This document shows positions 40,081-48,375 of a DNA stretch of 64,000 bases, in pieces; within the stretch, counting starts at the first letter, position 1; each line of letters opens with the position of its first letter. Location: positions 560,501 to 624,500 of the forward strand of contig NZ_FNUZ01000002.1 of NCBI RefSeq assembly GCF_900108225.1, written 5' to 3'. The stretch comes from Thalassococcus halodurans (GTDB lineage: Bacteria; Pseudomonadota; Alphaproteobacteria; Rhodobacterales; Rhodobacteraceae). A program made the position numbers and the translations under genes. The notes under the pieces are model-generated. The model ran no database searches. It worked only from the letters and a program-made list of their open reading frames with translations, and was not told where the DNA came from.

Positions 40081-41895
40081 CTAGACGTCTTTCCGCTCTT
40101 CGCGCTGCGGACCAAACACCACCAACTGGGCACTATTGGTGCCCTGAGGTTTCATGTCGGGTTCAAGAAAACGCAAAGCGCCTTGGTTGCCAAACTCAGC
40201 AATGATCACAGAATCCGGATTGATTGCCCGCCAGTCTTCCAACGTGAATTCCTCGGACAGTTTGGTCACGCGGAATTCCCAACCATTGCGGATACGTTCG
40301 TTCAGGTCGAAATAGGTTTCATCCACCCCAAGCGGACGGCCACCCAGCGTGGCGGGCAGCGCATAACGCGCGCCGTGCTTCACGCGTTTGATCTGATGCA
40401 CCTTGTCGCGACCGAACTCCGGCCCAAGGTCGGTTGCGACCAGCGTGTTGTAGGCATCGTTGTCTGTCGCGGCGATCACCTGTTCGTAGCGAACCAGTTC
40501 AAGCCGGTCTTCCGCGACCTCGGACAGGATATCGCCAAAGAACACCTCGACGCCCGCTTCGCGCGCAGTGCGCAGATGGGCGTGGTTGGGATCGGATACG
40601 ATCACAGGCAGGTCCAGCTTTTCCAGCGCCTTTGCCAGCTGAACCGACCATGTCGAGCTGCCTACAATCAGAACACCGGGTCGATCCGCTGCGGTCAGGC
40701 CAAGAAAGCGCGCAACTGGCGACAAGGTAAAGCCATGCAGCACTACCGATGCCGCGACCAACGCAAAGGCCAACGGACCCATTTGCGCCCCGTCCTGGAT
40801 CCCGACTGCGGCAAGACGCTGACCGAATAGACCGGCCACAGCGACAAGTACAACACCGCGCGGGCCTGTGAATGCGATCAGGAAACGCTCCGCTTTGGGA
40901 ACATCAGAAAAGGCCAGTGACAGCAGAACGGCAACCGGACGGGCAATAAACACCACCGCCAGAACAAACAGCAGCGCGTTCACGTCAAGAGACATCAGCG
41001 TTTCGCGATCCATATTCGCGGCAAGCAGAATAAAGACGCCGGACACCAACATCACGGTGGCTTGCTCCTTGAAACGACGCAGCTCTGTGTAAGACGGCAA
41101 TTCGACGTTTGCGATAAACAATCCCATCAGCGTGACCGCCAAAAGCCCCGCTTCGTGCAGGATACGGTCCGACGCGGTAAAGACGGCGATCACGCCGACA
41201 AACAGCAGTGGGACCTTCATATATTCGGGAACGTGACCGCGCGAAAAAGCCCTTGCAAGGCCCCAACCAGCCACAACACCAATGATCGAGGCCGAAATAA
41301 TTCCGACGGCCAACTGCCAGACCGCGTCACCGACGCCAGTTGCCGTTTGCAGAACAAGAACCACCTCGAACGCCAGAACAGCGGCCAAGGCCCCTACAGG
41401 ATCGTTTACGATAGCTTCCCAGTTCAGCAATGCCGCAGGACGCCTACGCAGCCGCGCCTGACGCAAGAGCGGTGCAATCACTGTGGGTCCGGTCACAATC
41501 ATAATGCCGCCGAAGACAGCAGATGTAGACCAGGACAGGCCCGCAACGTAATGCAGCGCCAGTGCAGACGCCAACCACCCAAGCGGCGCGCCCACAATCA
41601 CTAGACGCCGCACGCCTTTGGCTGCGTCCTTCAGTTCGTGGAATTTAAGACTGAGACCACCTTCGAAAAGAATGATCGCAACTGCGATCGACACTATAGG
41701 TTGCAGCAGGTCACCAAAGCTTTCCGACGGGTCCAAAAGCCCAAGCCCCGGCCCGACGATCAATCCGGCGGCCAACATCAGAACGATCGCAGGCATTCGC
41801 AAACGCCATGCCAACCACTGAGATCCGATACCCAAAGCACCTACCAACGCAATCGCGGTAACAGGATCCAAGCCACCACTGCCACTTACAGCCAT
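40081..41895 (-). CDS. Cation/proton antiporter with C-terminal nucleotide-binding-like domain (CPA1 type)
   Basis: A 604-aa protein: about 12-13 membrane segments over residues 8-400 with VGPGLGLLDPSE, FGGIMIVTGPTVIAPLL and the EAIVNDPVGALAAVLAF core (acidic pair ND in the exchanger centre), then a cytoplasmic TrkA-N-like Rossmann domain at about 410-525. The glycine motif in that domain is degenerate (VGSSTWSVQLA), so it may not bind NAD(H) in the usual way. It exchanges Na+ or K+ for H+. It stands alone between argS and an SDR-like gene. Confidence 0.88.
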   Translation of the reverse strand: MAVSGSGGLDPVTAIALVGALGIGSQWLAWRLRMPAIVLMLAAGLIVGPGLGLLDPSESFGDLLQPIVSIAVAIILFEGGLSLKFHELKDAAKGVRRLVIVGAPLGWLASALALHYVAGLSWSTSAVFGGIMIVTGPTVIAPLLRQARLRRRPAALLNWEAIVNDPVGALAAVLAFEVVLVLQTATGVGDAVWQLAVGIISASIIGVVAGWGLARAFSRGHVPEYMKVPLLFVGVIAVFTASDRILHEAGLLAVTLMGLFIANVELPSYTELRRFKEQATVMLVSGVFILLAANMDRETLMSLDVNALLFVLAVVFIARPVAVLLSLAFSDVPKAERFLIAFTGPRGVVLVAVAGLFGQRLAAVGIQDGAQMGPLAFALVAASVVLHGFTLSPVARFLGLTAADRPGVLIVGSSTWSVQLAKALEKLDLPVIVSDPNHAHLRTAREAGVEVFFGDILSEVAEDRLELVRYEQVIAATDNDAYNTLVATDLGPEFGRDKVHQIKRVKHGARYALPATLGGRPLGVDETYFDLNERIRNGWEFRVTKLSEEFTLEDWRAINPDSVIIAEFGNQGALRFLEPDMKPQGTNSAQLVVFGPQREERKDV

Positions 41896-41964
41896 AAATT
41901 TACGTCCCCGTCGTTTTATATGGAGGTGAACATACCGGAAAGCGGTTTGGTTCCGAGAAAAGAG

Positions 41965-42600
41965 TTAGCTATTTTTGGTCGCACCCAACAAATTGATGAT
42001 CTGGCCCGATGCAAAGCTTCGTGCAATCGGATGACATAACATCATCAACGCATCTGTGATCTGCGTCAGCTCGGTTTCATTCGGGTCCGCATGATTGGGG
42101 CAAATGCAGCCCATAAGCCGGATTTTAGGAAGCGCATTGGCGATTTGGGGAACGATGTGGTGAAATCCGGCATTGATCGCCCGCACCCCCACATCGTCGT
42201 CCGATTTATCCGATGGCATTCCCAAAACCACTGTCCCCTGCCCGACTGTCAGGCCGGCAGATAAGGCACCAATCAGATTTTCTGTCTTTTGAATGGCCGG
42301 CAACGCGTATTGCGTCGGTTTCCGGACAAGCCAGGAAAAATCGAAAACGCCATGGATCGGTTCTGTGCCCCAAGCATTGCGCAGGATTTCTATGTTCGAA
42401 GCAAGCGACCAGTTCATCGCCAAAGGTTCGATGCGCGCGGCATTTTTAGAAGCCAAGAGCATCAGCACGTCATTGTTGGAATCCAACGCGACTACGGTTG
42501 CACCCAGGTGGGCAAGCCTTACGGACAGCTGCTGGCCAATTGGATGAGAGGCCGACAAACAGAAAATTGTTTTGCCCTTAAAAGCGCTTAATCCCAGCAA
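41965..42600 (-). CDS. Short-chain dehydrogenase-like protein without the usual catalytic motifs
   Basis: A 211-aa protein with an apparent Rossmann start (KTIFCLSASHPIGQQLSVRLAHLGATVVALDS, residues 9-40 or so). This looks like an SDR nucleotide-binding unit, but the TGxxxGIG motif is SASHPIG and no YxxxK pair was found. It may be a catalytically inactive SDR relative. The C-terminal part (CHPIARSFASGQIINLLGA) also resembles the SDR end. Function unknown; it is preceded by the dGTPase-like gene on the same strand. Confidence 0.6.
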   Translation of the reverse strand: MLGLSAFKGKTIFCLSASHPIGQQLSVRLAHLGATVVALDSNNDVLMLLASKNAARIEPLAMNWSLASNIEILRNAWGTEPIHGVFDFSWLVRKPTQYALPAIQKTENLIGALSAGLTVGQGTVVLGMPSDKSDDDVGVRAINAGFHHIVPQIANALPKIRLMGCICPNHADPNETELTQITDALMMLCHPIARSFASGQIINLLGATKNS

Positions 42601-42680
42601 ATCGCCCCACCAAACCGCGAAACATAAAAACCTGAACCTGAGATTGAGACTATTGCACTAAGTCGAAATGGAAAGGGGTA

Positions 42681-43841
42681 TTAGGTCTGATCGTGCAATA
42701 TATCCTTCCCCGTAAGGTCGGAATACGCCTGAAGTGCAAAGCGATCAGTCATGCCTGATACATAATCCGACACCAGTCGCGCGAGCTCTGTATCATTCTT
42801 GGCCGCTTCAATGTCGGCCTGCCAACGGGACGGCAAAAGGTTCGGTTGATCCATGTAAATTGGGAACAGCGTGTTCACCACATGGGTCACTTTTTCGCGC
42901 TGCACCACAACAGACGGGGCACGATACATACGTTCGAACAAAAAGGCGCGGATAACCTTCAGTTTGGCCCACATATCGGCAGAAAACGCGATCACAGGCC
43001 GGCCCAAATCCCGCAGTTCCTGCGCAGAGACTGCACCGGCGTTGTTCAGGTTATCGCGAGAGGTGTCGATCACGTCCGCGACCATAACACCGAACACGCG
43101 GCGCAACCCTTCGTGACGACGACGATACGCGTCCAATCCCGGCCATTCGCGATCAACCTCTTCAAATGCTTCGCGGACCAGCGGCAAATCCTGAATATCA
43201 TCGACCGTAAACAAATCCGCACGCAGCCCATCGTGCAGATCGTGGTTATTGTATGCTATGTCATCTGACAGCGCGGCCACCTGCGCCTCGGCGCTGGCGT
43301 GGGTGTGAAGTTCCAGATCGTGGATGGCGTTGTATTCTTCCAACGCATAGGGCAGCGGCCCTTCGACCGGGCCGTTATGTTTGGCGATCCCTTCCAACGT
43401 GGCCCATGTCAGGTTCAGACCGTCAAAGCCCGCGTAGTGGCGTTCCAACGACGTCACGATCCGCAGCGCCTGAGCGTTGTGATCAAACCCGCCGTAAGGT
43501 TTCATCAAAAGATCCAGCGCATCCTCGCCGGTGTGTCCGAACGGCGTGTGACCCAGATCGTGGGCCAAGGCGACAGCTTCGGTGATGTCCGTGTTCAGCC
43601 CCAAGGCATTCGCAATGGTGCGCGCAACCTGCGCCACCTCAATCGAATGGGTCAGGCGCGTACGATAGAAATCGCCCTCGTGTTCCACAAACACCTGCGT
43701 TTTGTGCTTTAGCCGGCGAAAGGCCGAGGCGTGGATAATCCTGTCGCGGTCCCGCTGATAGCAGGATCGAAAGGCACTTTCGTCTTCGGGATATAAACGT
43801 CCGCGAGAAACGTCAGGGGTACAGGCGCAGGATAGTGTCAT
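42681..43841 (-). CDS. Deoxyguanosinetriphosphate triphosphohydrolase-like protein
   Basis: A 386-aa HD-domain phosphohydrolase. Motifs visible: RDRDRIIHASAFRRLKHKTQVF, TRLTHSIEVAQVA (metal His), ALAHDLGHTPFGHTGE (HD pair and downstream His) and the YNNHDLHDG metal Asp region. It belongs to the dGTPase-like group that acts on dNTPs. It is divergent from the IscA-family gene, a common arrangement in alphaproteobacteria. Confidence 0.92.
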   Translation of the reverse strand: MTLSCACTPDVSRGRLYPEDESAFRSCYQRDRDRIIHASAFRRLKHKTQVFVEHEGDFYRTRLTHSIEVAQVARTIANALGLNTDITEAVALAHDLGHTPFGHTGEDALDLLMKPYGGFDHNAQALRIVTSLERHYAGFDGLNLTWATLEGIAKHNGPVEGPLPYALEEYNAIHDLELHTHASAEAQVAALSDDIAYNNHDLHDGLRADLFTVDDIQDLPLVREAFEEVDREWPGLDAYRRRHEGLRRVFGVMVADVIDTSRDNLNNAGAVSAQELRDLGRPVIAFSADMWAKLKVIRAFLFERMYRAPSVVVQREKVTHVVNTLFPIYMDQPNLLPSRWQADIEAAKNDTELARLVSDYVSGMTDRFALQAYSDLTGKDILHDQT

Positions 43842-44028
43842 AGGATTGCAGGCTCATTTCTGCTGTTTTGCGCACATAAACGCCCGTTTTTCGATGAAGC
43901 AACGTGAACAAGCCCTGAACAATGCTAAAAAACGTCCATTTCCACGAAGTTCATCGCAACGGATGACAGCGCCTCTTGAAACAGGACATATTGCCGGACA
44001 TATCTAGAGCAAGACAGATAATCGGACG

Positions 44029-44358
44029 ATGATCATGCAATTGCCCCCGAAAGTGACCGAACGCGCCTTTGCCCGCCTTGCCGAAATCGGCGCAGGCGAT
44101 CAGGGACAGGCCCTGCGTGTTGCAGTGGAAGGCGGCGGGTGTTCCGGGTTCCAGTACGATATCAAACTTGACGCACCGGCGGACGACGATCTGGTTTTGG
44201 AAGGCCAAGGCCAAAAGGTCGTGGTGGATTCAGTTTCGTTGCCATTTCTGGAAAACGCCGTGATCGACTTTACCGATGAATTGATTGGCGCGCGATTTGT
44301 CATCGAAAACCCGAACGCCACATCATCCTGCGGCTGCGGAACAAGCTTTTCGATGTAA
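44029..44358 (+). CDS. erpA: Iron-sulfur cluster insertion protein, IscA/ErpA family
   Basis: A 109-aa A-type carrier with the three cluster-binding cysteines: VEGGGCSGFQY and C-terminal SSCGCGTSF. It receives clusters from the SUF/ISC machinery and passes them to client enzymes. The start at 44029 (MIMQ) is used; 44035 is equally possible. ErpA rather than IscA is favoured by its isolated place next to the dGTPase gene, but is not certain. Confidence 0.88.
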   Translation: MIMQLPPKVTERAFARLAEIGAGDQGQALRVAVEGGGCSGFQYDIKLDAPADDDLVLEGQGQKVVVDSVSLPFLENAVIDFTDELIGARFVIENPNATSSCGCGTSFSM

Positions 44359-44364
44359 ACGCTG

Positions 44365-45258
44365 TCAGGCCGTCGAGGTATCCATGATATCCCGGTCTGA
44401 ACTTTCGCTAAGAACCAACCAGATCGCCGACATCATCACCAACGCGACACCGATGACGGTGGCGATACTGGGTAATTCCGAAAAGAATACAAAACCGATC
44501 AGCACCATCCAGACGAACTGAAGGTTCATCAATGGTGTCGCGACATATGCGGGCAGCAAGCGAAGCGCTACAACAGACAGCCAGCGCGCAACGAACAATG
44601 CCAATGCGTAAAGCGCAACGAACGCCACATCTGTTATTTCCATCGGTCGCCATACAAACGGAAGCGCGATGGCCATTGTGATGAAGATCGCAAGGTTCGG
44701 ATAGAACACCTGCGCCAGATAGTTCTGTTCATCCCGCCCGATAAACCGCGCCAAAACCATCGACGCAGTGCCCGTCGTTGTGGCTCCAATCGCCCAGAAA
44801 TGCCCGGACTGCGCCGAGGTCGGACCATCAGGCATCAAGAACAGAATGCCCGTTACACCAATTCCCAATGCGATCCACGCTTGGGGGCGAATATGTTCGC
44901 CCAAAATCGGTCCACTCATAACAGCGGCCATGACGGGTACGAGCCCCATGAACAAGAAGACGTCCGCAAACGGCAACAAGCGGAATGCCTGGAAAAAGCA
45001 GACCGCCGACACGACCGTCAGAATAGACCGTAGCAGCATCGCACCTTTGAAACGGGTGATCAAAAAGTGGGTTTCGTGCGGCTTGACCATGTTCGCACCA
45101 AAGCACAACAACAGGACCAAGCCAGCGGATAAGCAGAACAACTGTGGCGCCGCATAGGCACCGGCGAAATGTTTGGTGATCCCGTCTGCCCCTGCGATCA
45201 CAAGGGTATAGAAGACGACGCAAATTGCCCCTATTGCCGCCGTTGCCGTCAGATTCAT
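44365..45258 (-). CDS. DMT-superfamily transporter (EamA family)
   Basis: A 297-aa membrane protein with ten hydrophobic segments arranged as two EamA repeats. Typical elements include the loop after helix 4 (PFADVFLFMGLVPVMAAVMSGPILGEHIRPQ, in part) and its second-half counterpart. EamA proteins usually export metabolites or small molecules. Its ATG overlaps the stop of the 358-aa gene as ATGA, so it is translationally coupled to it and possibly part of the same unit as the repeat protein. It converges on erpA. Confidence 0.88.
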   Translation of the reverse strand: MNLTATAAIGAICVVFYTLVIAGADGITKHFAGAYAAPQLFCLSAGLVLLLCFGANMVKPHETHFLITRFKGAMLLRSILTVVSAVCFFQAFRLLPFADVFLFMGLVPVMAAVMSGPILGEHIRPQAWIALGIGVTGILFLMPDGPTSAQSGHFWAIGATTTGTASMVLARFIGRDEQNYLAQVFYPNLAIFITMAIALPFVWRPMEITDVAFVALYALALFVARWLSVVALRLLPAYVATPLMNLQFVWMVLIGFVFFSELPSIATVIGVALVMMSAIWLVLSESSDRDIMDTSTA

Positions 45259-46331
45259 GTCATCGCTCCAACGTGGTCTGCCCGTGCAAACCCCTCAAAA
45301 AATGCTTCAAACCGATCGCTCGATTGCGCGGCCGTATTCAAAACGTCGGCCGCTTCCCTTGAAATTTCGTTTTCGATCGGGCCACGCATTTTGTGCCAAT
45401 TGCCCGTCCGGTTATGTGTGTGGCGCAACATGTATTCGGACATCTCGCGCAAAGGCGCTGTCCGCGTTGCTGACCGTTCAAAACGTACGCGACCCTGCGG
45501 GATGGACGCATCAAAGACGGCGTCGCCTGATAGCGCCTGATACCAATGGCACATCAGGAATTCGTGGTAATCATCCTGAACGCGCACATCATCCCCACAG
45601 AACAACCTATACGAAAGTTTTTCATGGAACAGCCACTCTGTCCAGACTTTTGGCGGTTCGTTTTGCGCAAAATTCATCGCAATACAGATCTCGGCCAAGA
45701 GATCGGCATTCTGTTCGAGATAAGCCATCAGCCCCGCAAAATGCAGACTGTCGCAGGCGCCCTGATCCAGCGCCGGATCGCGGCGACCATATTCGCTTAG
45801 GTAGAAGACAGTATGTGTCAATTCATACGCAGCCTTCTTGTTCGGCACCGAGAATATGCGCGAATTCCCGATAAAACGCCGCAACCGGTGTTCTAAACCT
45901 GCGTCATCACCCAGCGGGTCAAACCCGCGGCGCGCCATCAGGCGTCGGGCCTCCATTCGTTGCAGATCGGACAGTTCCCCACCTGCAAGGTTCTGCTTGA
46001 TAGCCCAATCAACCATTGCCTCGCCCTTGGTGCCTTTCATTCCCAGATCTTCGAGATCCAGCAATATGGACAACAGAAACCGATAATATTGTGGAAAGAA
46101 CGCAAAGCGCTGTTCGATCTCTGCGTAAAACGCGCCGTAGATTTCGCAAAGATTATCTGGCGCCTCCGTCCGGGACGTTTCCAAAATATTAAGAATTTCT
46201 GCATTTTCCTTAAGCCAGAACACATCGTCGCCAGAGCGGCGGTGGTTGCAAAAGCTGTCCAGCAGAAGGCTAAGACGTTGATTCAATGGACGAACACGGG
46301 GCGGAATGTTGAGTTGAAGAACATTTGTCAT
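45255..46331 (-). CDS. Uncharacterised 358-aa protein upstream of the EamA exporter
   Basis: I do not recognise a known domain. The 358-aa protein looks soluble and mostly helical, with no signal peptide or membrane helix. Notable stretches: AYELTHTVFYLSEYG (about 168-182), WTEWLFHEKLSYRLFCGDD (about 230-248), YHEFLMCHWYQALSGDAV (about 255-272) and a His-rich LRHTHNRTGNWH (about 302-313). The many His, Asp and Glu residues could bind metal, but this is a guess. The ATG at 46331 has an AGGAAAAA site; a frame open to 46541 overlaps the repeat gene and is rejected. It lies 68 bases after the repeat-protein gene and overlaps the exporter. Confidence 0.8.
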   Translation of the reverse strand: MTNVLQLNIPPRVRPLNQRLSLLLDSFCNHRRSGDDVFWLKENAEILNILETSRTEAPDNLCEIYGAFYAEIEQRFAFFPQYYRFLLSILLDLEDLGMKGTKGEAMVDWAIKQNLAGGELSDLQRMEARRLMARRGFDPLGDDAGLEHRLRRFIGNSRIFSVPNKKAAYELTHTVFYLSEYGRRDPALDQGACDSLHFAGLMAYLEQNADLLAEICIAMNFAQNEPPKVWTEWLFHEKLSYRLFCGDDVRVQDDYHEFLMCHWYQALSGDAVFDASIPQGRVRFERSATRTAPLREMSEYMLRHTHNRTGNWHKMRGPIENEISREAADVLNTAAQSSDRFEAFFEGFARADHVGAMT

Positions 46332-46399
46332 GTGTTTTTTCCTGTTAATGTTCGACGAAAAAACTTTCCGCCCCAGTCCAATTTCAGAGTTAGCAGCGC

Positions 46400-46783
46400 T
46401 TACGAGCGCGGGCCCGACCATGATGTGAACTTTTCGACAGCATCGCCTTGCTTGATCGCTGTGCCAGCGGGACCGGACCAAGATGTAAACATCTCGACCG
46501 CGTCGCCCTGCGTCGTGTCTGTACCAGCAGGGCCGGACCACGAAGTGAACATTTCCACGGCATCACCTTGCTTGGTCTCGGATCCCGACGGACCGGACCA
46601 AGAGGTAAACATCTCGACCGCATCGCCCATCGTAGCGTCGCTGTCTGCTGGTCCTGACCAGGATGTGAACATTTCGACGGCCATACCGTCGATCGCAGAC
46701 ACGCTCTTTTCGCGTGTCACTTTGGATCCGATTACGGCGTCCTGAAAAACTTCGACCGCAGTGATTTTTTGCTGTGTCATCAT
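46400..46783 (-). CDS. Tandem-repeat protein with GDAVEMFTSWSGP units
   Basis: A 127-aa acidic protein without cysteine, signal peptide or membrane segment. Residues 33-127 are five tandem copies of a 20-residue unit, GDAVEMFTSWSGPxGxxxxQ: copies start at 33, 53, 73, 93 and 113, and the last is cut to 15 residues and has Met changed to Lys. Residues 8-13 (TAVEVF) look like a worn sixth copy. The 30-residue N-terminus resembles a leader. A GAGGGG site lies upstream, with start at 46783 or 46780. Function unknown. Candidates are a multi-core peptide precursor or a modular binding protein; no known modifying enzyme family is adjacent. Confidence 0.85.
   Translation of the reverse strand: MMTQQKITAVEVFQDAVIGSKVTREKSVSAIDGMAVEMFTSWSGPADSDATMGDAVEMFTSWSGPSGSETKQGDAVEMFTSWSGPAGTDTTQGDAVEMFTSWSGPAGTAIKQGDAVEKFTSWSGPRS
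46403..46687 (-). repeat. 60-bp coding tandem repeats, 4.75 copies
   Basis: The repeat block of the 127-aa gene. Amino acids are nearly identical between copies while synonymous codons differ: the Ser before Trp is TCC, TCT, TCG, TCT and TCA in copies 1 to 5. Copies 2 and 4 are the closest at the DNA level. Confidence 0.92.
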
Positions 46784-47131
46784 GATCTTACATTCCCCTC
46801 TGTTGGCGAGATTTTGAGTAAGATCAGGATTGCACGTTATCCGTGTTTGTTAAGTACTTTTTTCAACCTAAACGGTACTTGCTAGCTTATCCACAGGATA
46901 TCCACATTAATACTTTTGACCAAATTGCGACGATTGAAAACATTCAAAAAGTTATCCACAATCCAAAGATTTTTTGAAAAAATTTTCTGAAATTACGGGG
47001 AAAACCGAAGTTTCCGAAAAACACATCAAAGAATCACCGTGGCACGGCTGGGATTTTCGGGCCCAAACGGTCTTTGACTTGCACATCCAACGCTCTTGGC
47101 GCGATATACGAACAAGCCAAAAGGGGACGGT
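46784..47131. other. AT-rich divergent intergenic region with DnaA boxes
   Basis: This 348-base gap separates the leftward repeat-protein gene from rightward xthA. It holds two perfect DnaA boxes (TTATCCACA at 46887-46895 and 46952-46960) and a one-mismatch box (ATATCCACA at 46898-46906), all in the same orientation, followed by an A/T-rich run at about 46961-47000. It must also contain promoters for both flanking genes, which I cannot pinpoint. Confidence 0.7.
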
Positions 47132-47914
47132 ATGAAAATCGCCACGTTCAATATCAACGGCATCAAGGCCCGGATCGAAACACTGACAAAATGGCTTGAA
47201 GAGGCGCAGCCGGATGTTGCCCTGCTGCAGGAAATCAAATCTGTCGACGAAGCGTTCCCGCGAGAACACTTTGAAGATATGGGCTATCAGGTCGAAACGC
47301 ACGGGCAGAAATCGTTTAATGGCGTCGCGATCCTGTCAAAGCTTCCCCTAGAAGATGTGACGCGCGGGCTTCCCGGTGACGACAGCGATGAACAGGCCCG
47401 TTGGATCGAGGCGACCGTCATGGGCGACACACAGGCTGTCCGTTTGTGCGGCCTGTATCTACCCAACGGCAATCCGGCGCCCGGCCCCAAATACGATTAC
47501 AAACTGGCGTGGATGAAACGGCTGGAAGAGCGTGCCAAACAGCTTTTGGCAGACGAAACCCCTGCCCTGATGGCTGGCGATTATAACGTCATCCCCCAAG
47601 CAGAAGACGCTGCAAAGCCCGACAGCTGGCGCGACGACGCACTGTTCAGGCCCGAAACGCGCGAAGCGTTCCGCCGTATCCTGAACCTTGGCTTTACCGA
47701 AGCTTTCCGTGCCCGCACCCAAGGCCCGGGGCACTATTCCTTTTGGGATTATCAGGCTGGCGCATGGCAGCGGAACAACGGCATCCGTATCGACCATTTC
47801 CTTTTGACGCCGTCCTGCGCCGATCTTTTGTCTGATTGTTATATCGACAAGGACGCCCGCGCGATGGACAAACCGTCTGATCACGTACCGGTTCTGGTCG
47901 AACTTGCCGCATGA
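47132..47914 (+). CDS. xthA: Exodeoxyribonuclease III
   Basis: A 260-aa endonuclease/exonuclease/phosphatase-fold enzyme. Catalytic motifs: TFNINGIKAR, LLQEIKS (metal Glu), GDYNVIP (Asp/Asn), WDYQAGAWQRNNGIRIDH and SDHVPV (His). It cuts at abasic sites in base excision repair. The ATG at 47132 has an AAAAGGGGA site and starts directly at the family N-terminus; a TTG at 47096 is rejected. Confidence 0.95.
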   Translation: MKIATFNINGIKARIETLTKWLEEAQPDVALLQEIKSVDEAFPREHFEDMGYQVETHGQKSFNGVAILSKLPLEDVTRGLPGDDSDEQARWIEATVMGDTQAVRLCGLYLPNGNPAPGPKYDYKLAWMKRLEERAKQLLADETPALMAGDYNVIPQAEDAAKPDSWRDDALFRPETREAFRRILNLGFTEAFRARTQGPGHYSFWDYQAGAWQRNNGIRIDHFLLTPSCADLLSDCYIDKDARAMDKPSDHVPVLVELAA

Positions 47915-47990
47915 CACATCCCGACCGACGGCTTGCGCCCTATCGTTAGCCGTCCTACATATTCTTAAACAAAATACGCGGAGCCACTAA

Positions 47991-48227
47991 ATGCCGATGC
48001 ATGCCCAAGAGATCGAGGATCTTCTGCGCGAATCCTTCCCCGATGCCAAAATCATTGTCGAAGGCAGCGATGGTGTTCACATGTCTGCCATGGTTGTTGA
48101 CGAAAGCTTCCGTGGAAAGAACCGTGTCCAGCAGCAACGCGCTGTCTTTGCTGCGCTGAAAGGCAAAATGGACGGGGCAAATGCCGAACTTCACGCACTG
48201 GCCCTGACAACAAAAGCGCCAGACTAA
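47991..48227 (+). CDS. BolA-family protein
   Basis: A 78-aa protein with the BolA fold: HAQEIEDLLRESFPDAKIIVEG, then DGVHMSAMVVDESFRGKNRVQQQRAVFA in part (conserved His and RVQQQR helix). BolA proteins work with monothiol glutaredoxins in iron-sulfur and iron homeostasis. The gene is followed by grxD, with one small gene between, which supports that partnership. Confidence 0.93.
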   Translation: MPMHAQEIEDLLRESFPDAKIIVEGSDGVHMSAMVVDESFRGKNRVQQQRAVFAALKGKMDGANAELHALALTTKAPD

Positions 48228-48237
48228 AGGAACGGGT

Positions 48238-48375
48238 GTGGCGGATTTTCTGGCAAACACCTGGCCCATTCTGGGATCACTCGCTTTGGTCGGCTTGATC
48301 ACATACGGCGCGCTGCGCCCCTATATGAAAACCGGCCCGAAGCGCACAGACCATACGGAGAAACACGATGACTGA
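48238..48375 (+). CDS. Small single-helix membrane protein between bolA and grxD, 45 aa
   Basis: A GTG at 48238, preceded by AAAGGAAC, opens a 45-residue frame: VADFLANTW, a hydrophobic helix at about residues 10-27, then a basic-to-acidic tail ending KHDD. The stop overlaps the grxD start by eight bases, so coupled translation is likely. The layout (helix plus [10 protein letters not shown]) looks like a real membrane peptide. Function unknown. Confidence 0.6.
   Translation: MADFLANTWPILGSLALVGLITYGALRPYMKTGPKRTDHTEKHDD

Noticed and set aside
38439-40205. A 588-codon open frame opposite argS
   Set aside because: Same reason: complement of a strongly biased real gene.
46332-46541. A longer N-terminus for the 358-aa protein
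   Set aside because: It would overlap the repeat gene in another frame; the ATG at 46331 has a proper ribosome site.
46403-46687. The regular repeats as a CRISPR array
   Set aside because: The 60-bp units are in frame, encode a conserved peptide, differ at third positions, and have no unique spacers or cas genes.
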